Made by a program: the position numbers and the translations under genes
Shown: in pieces, positions 63,774 to 64,000 of the stretch
Layout of the letters: each line of letters starts with the position of its first letter
Numbering within the stretch: the stretch's first letter is position 1
Notes under the pieces: model-generated
Database searches by the model: none
Seen by the model: the letters and a program-made list of their open reading frames with translations, nothing else
Told to the model about the DNA's origin: nothing
Assembly (NCBI RefSeq): GCF_000382705.1
Contig: NZ_ARQE01000006.1
Span: 220,840 to 284,839 of the forward strand
Source: Aureimonas ureilytica DSM 18598 = NBRC 106430
Lineage (GTDB): Bacteria; Pseudomonadota; Alphaproteobacteria; Rhizobiales; Rhizobiaceae
Length of the DNA: 64,000 nucleotides
Direction of reading: 5' to 3'

Positions 63774-64000
63774 GCGGCGGTGGACGGATTATCGAGAAGC
63801 TGCCCCTGACGCTAGAAGATGGTCGAGACGTCATCCGGTACGCCGTGATCAATCGGTATCAGGACGAGACCTGCGTTTACGCCAAGCCTGCTGATCGCGA
63901 GCCCAAGGAGGGTGAAAGCATCTGGTGGGGTTCTGCACAGGTCATCTGGTGGGGTCCGAACGACGAATTTCGGCTTGAGAAGGTCGGGTTCTCGTTTCAG
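63770..64000 (+). CDS. Hypothetical phage protein, cut by window edge
   Basis: Seventy-seven codons are visible from the ATG at 63770 (RBS AAGGAGG, 8 bp upstream; MSGGGRIIEKLPLTLEDG). The frame is open to the edge. It continues the operon with a 4-bp overlap. No family is recognised from the visible part. Confidence 0.6.
   Translation, partial: MSGGGRIIEKLPLTLEDGRDVIRYAVINRYQDETCVYAKPADREPKEGESIWWGSAQVIWWGPNDEFRLEKVGFSFQ

Noticed and set aside
12242..64000. A change of genetic code (TGA read as Trp) as explanation of the in-frame TGA codons
   Set aside because: Most phage genes here end in TGA at ATGA overlaps, which would fuse all neighbours if TGA were sense; no suppressor tRNA is seen in the window.
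12304..64000. An integrase gene for the prophage
   Set aside because: I found no tyrosine or serine recombinase motif on either strand within the window; it is presumably to the right of the edge.
1..64000. CRISPR arrays, rRNA operons and insertion sequences
   Set aside because: No regularly spaced repeats, no rRNA-like stretches and no transposase motifs were seen.

Overview
The window is high-GC DNA from an alphaproteobacterium, most likely of the Hyphomicrobiales. The support is the gene content: a PcaQ-controlled pca locus, a DUF3572 gene and a GcrA-like regulator. No rRNA or species marker is present, so the genus is not determined. The first 12.2 kb is ordinary chromosome. From about 12.24 kb to the right edge everything fits one temperate phage with a contractile (myovirus-type) tail, inserted in a tRNA-Ser gene. 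Its right end and any integrase lie beyond the window.

Chromosomal part (1-12,190): a catabolic island for lignin-type aromatics. VanA/VanB demethylate vanillate and PobA hydroxylates 4-hydroxybenzoate, both giving protocatechuate. A fused PcaD-PcaC enzyme, cut by the left edge, works on later steps of the protocatechuate branch. Three regulators sit beside their likely targets: PcaQ (LysR) divergent from pcaDC, a GntR/FCD regulator at the end of the van operon, and an AraC-type regulator divergent from pobA. A five-gene branched-chain-amino-acid-type ABC importer (ATPases F and G, permeases M and H, binding protein) probably imports an aromatic acid.

Attachment site and left arm (12,242-15,900): a 3' half of tRNA-Ser(GCU) marks the attL-type junction; the restored whole tRNA should be at the far end of the prophage. 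Next come small accessory genes, two of them broken (a -1 frameshift and an in-frame TGA).

Late region (15.9-45.7 kb), on the minus strand and read right to left: winged-helix-like protein, NusG paralogue, small terminase, large terminase, portal with a C-terminal Acb1-like 2H phosphoesterase domain, Mu F-like head protein, protease/scaffold, cement, major capsid, neck proteins, sheath, tube, tail assembly chaperone with a canonical T TTT TTC -1 frameshift site, tape measure (interrupted by TGA), hub, spike, wedge, fibres, endolysin and a spanin-like protein. Plus-strand cargo genes are scattered inside this block. The largest group (28.4-31.7 kb) has a secreted protein, a Rha-type regulator, a divergent pair of ribbon-helix-helix proteins sharing repeated operators, and two membrane proteins.

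Replication, recombination and lysogeny (45.9-64 kb): a two-gene cassette ending in a membrane protein, then a minus-strand operon with primase-helicase, nuclease, DEAD-type helicase, GcrA-like regulator, ThyX, DUF3310 protein, dCTP deaminase, RecB-like nuclease, SSB-like protein, Sak4-like recombinase, RusA and CII/Cro-like regulators. A divergent self-cleaving CI/LexA-type repressor follows. An intergenic region with paired DnaA boxes and repressor-type sites separates this from a plus-strand operon that includes a PAPS-reductase-like enzyme and runs off the right edge.

Functions rest on recognising motifs and gene order by eye; no database search was possible.
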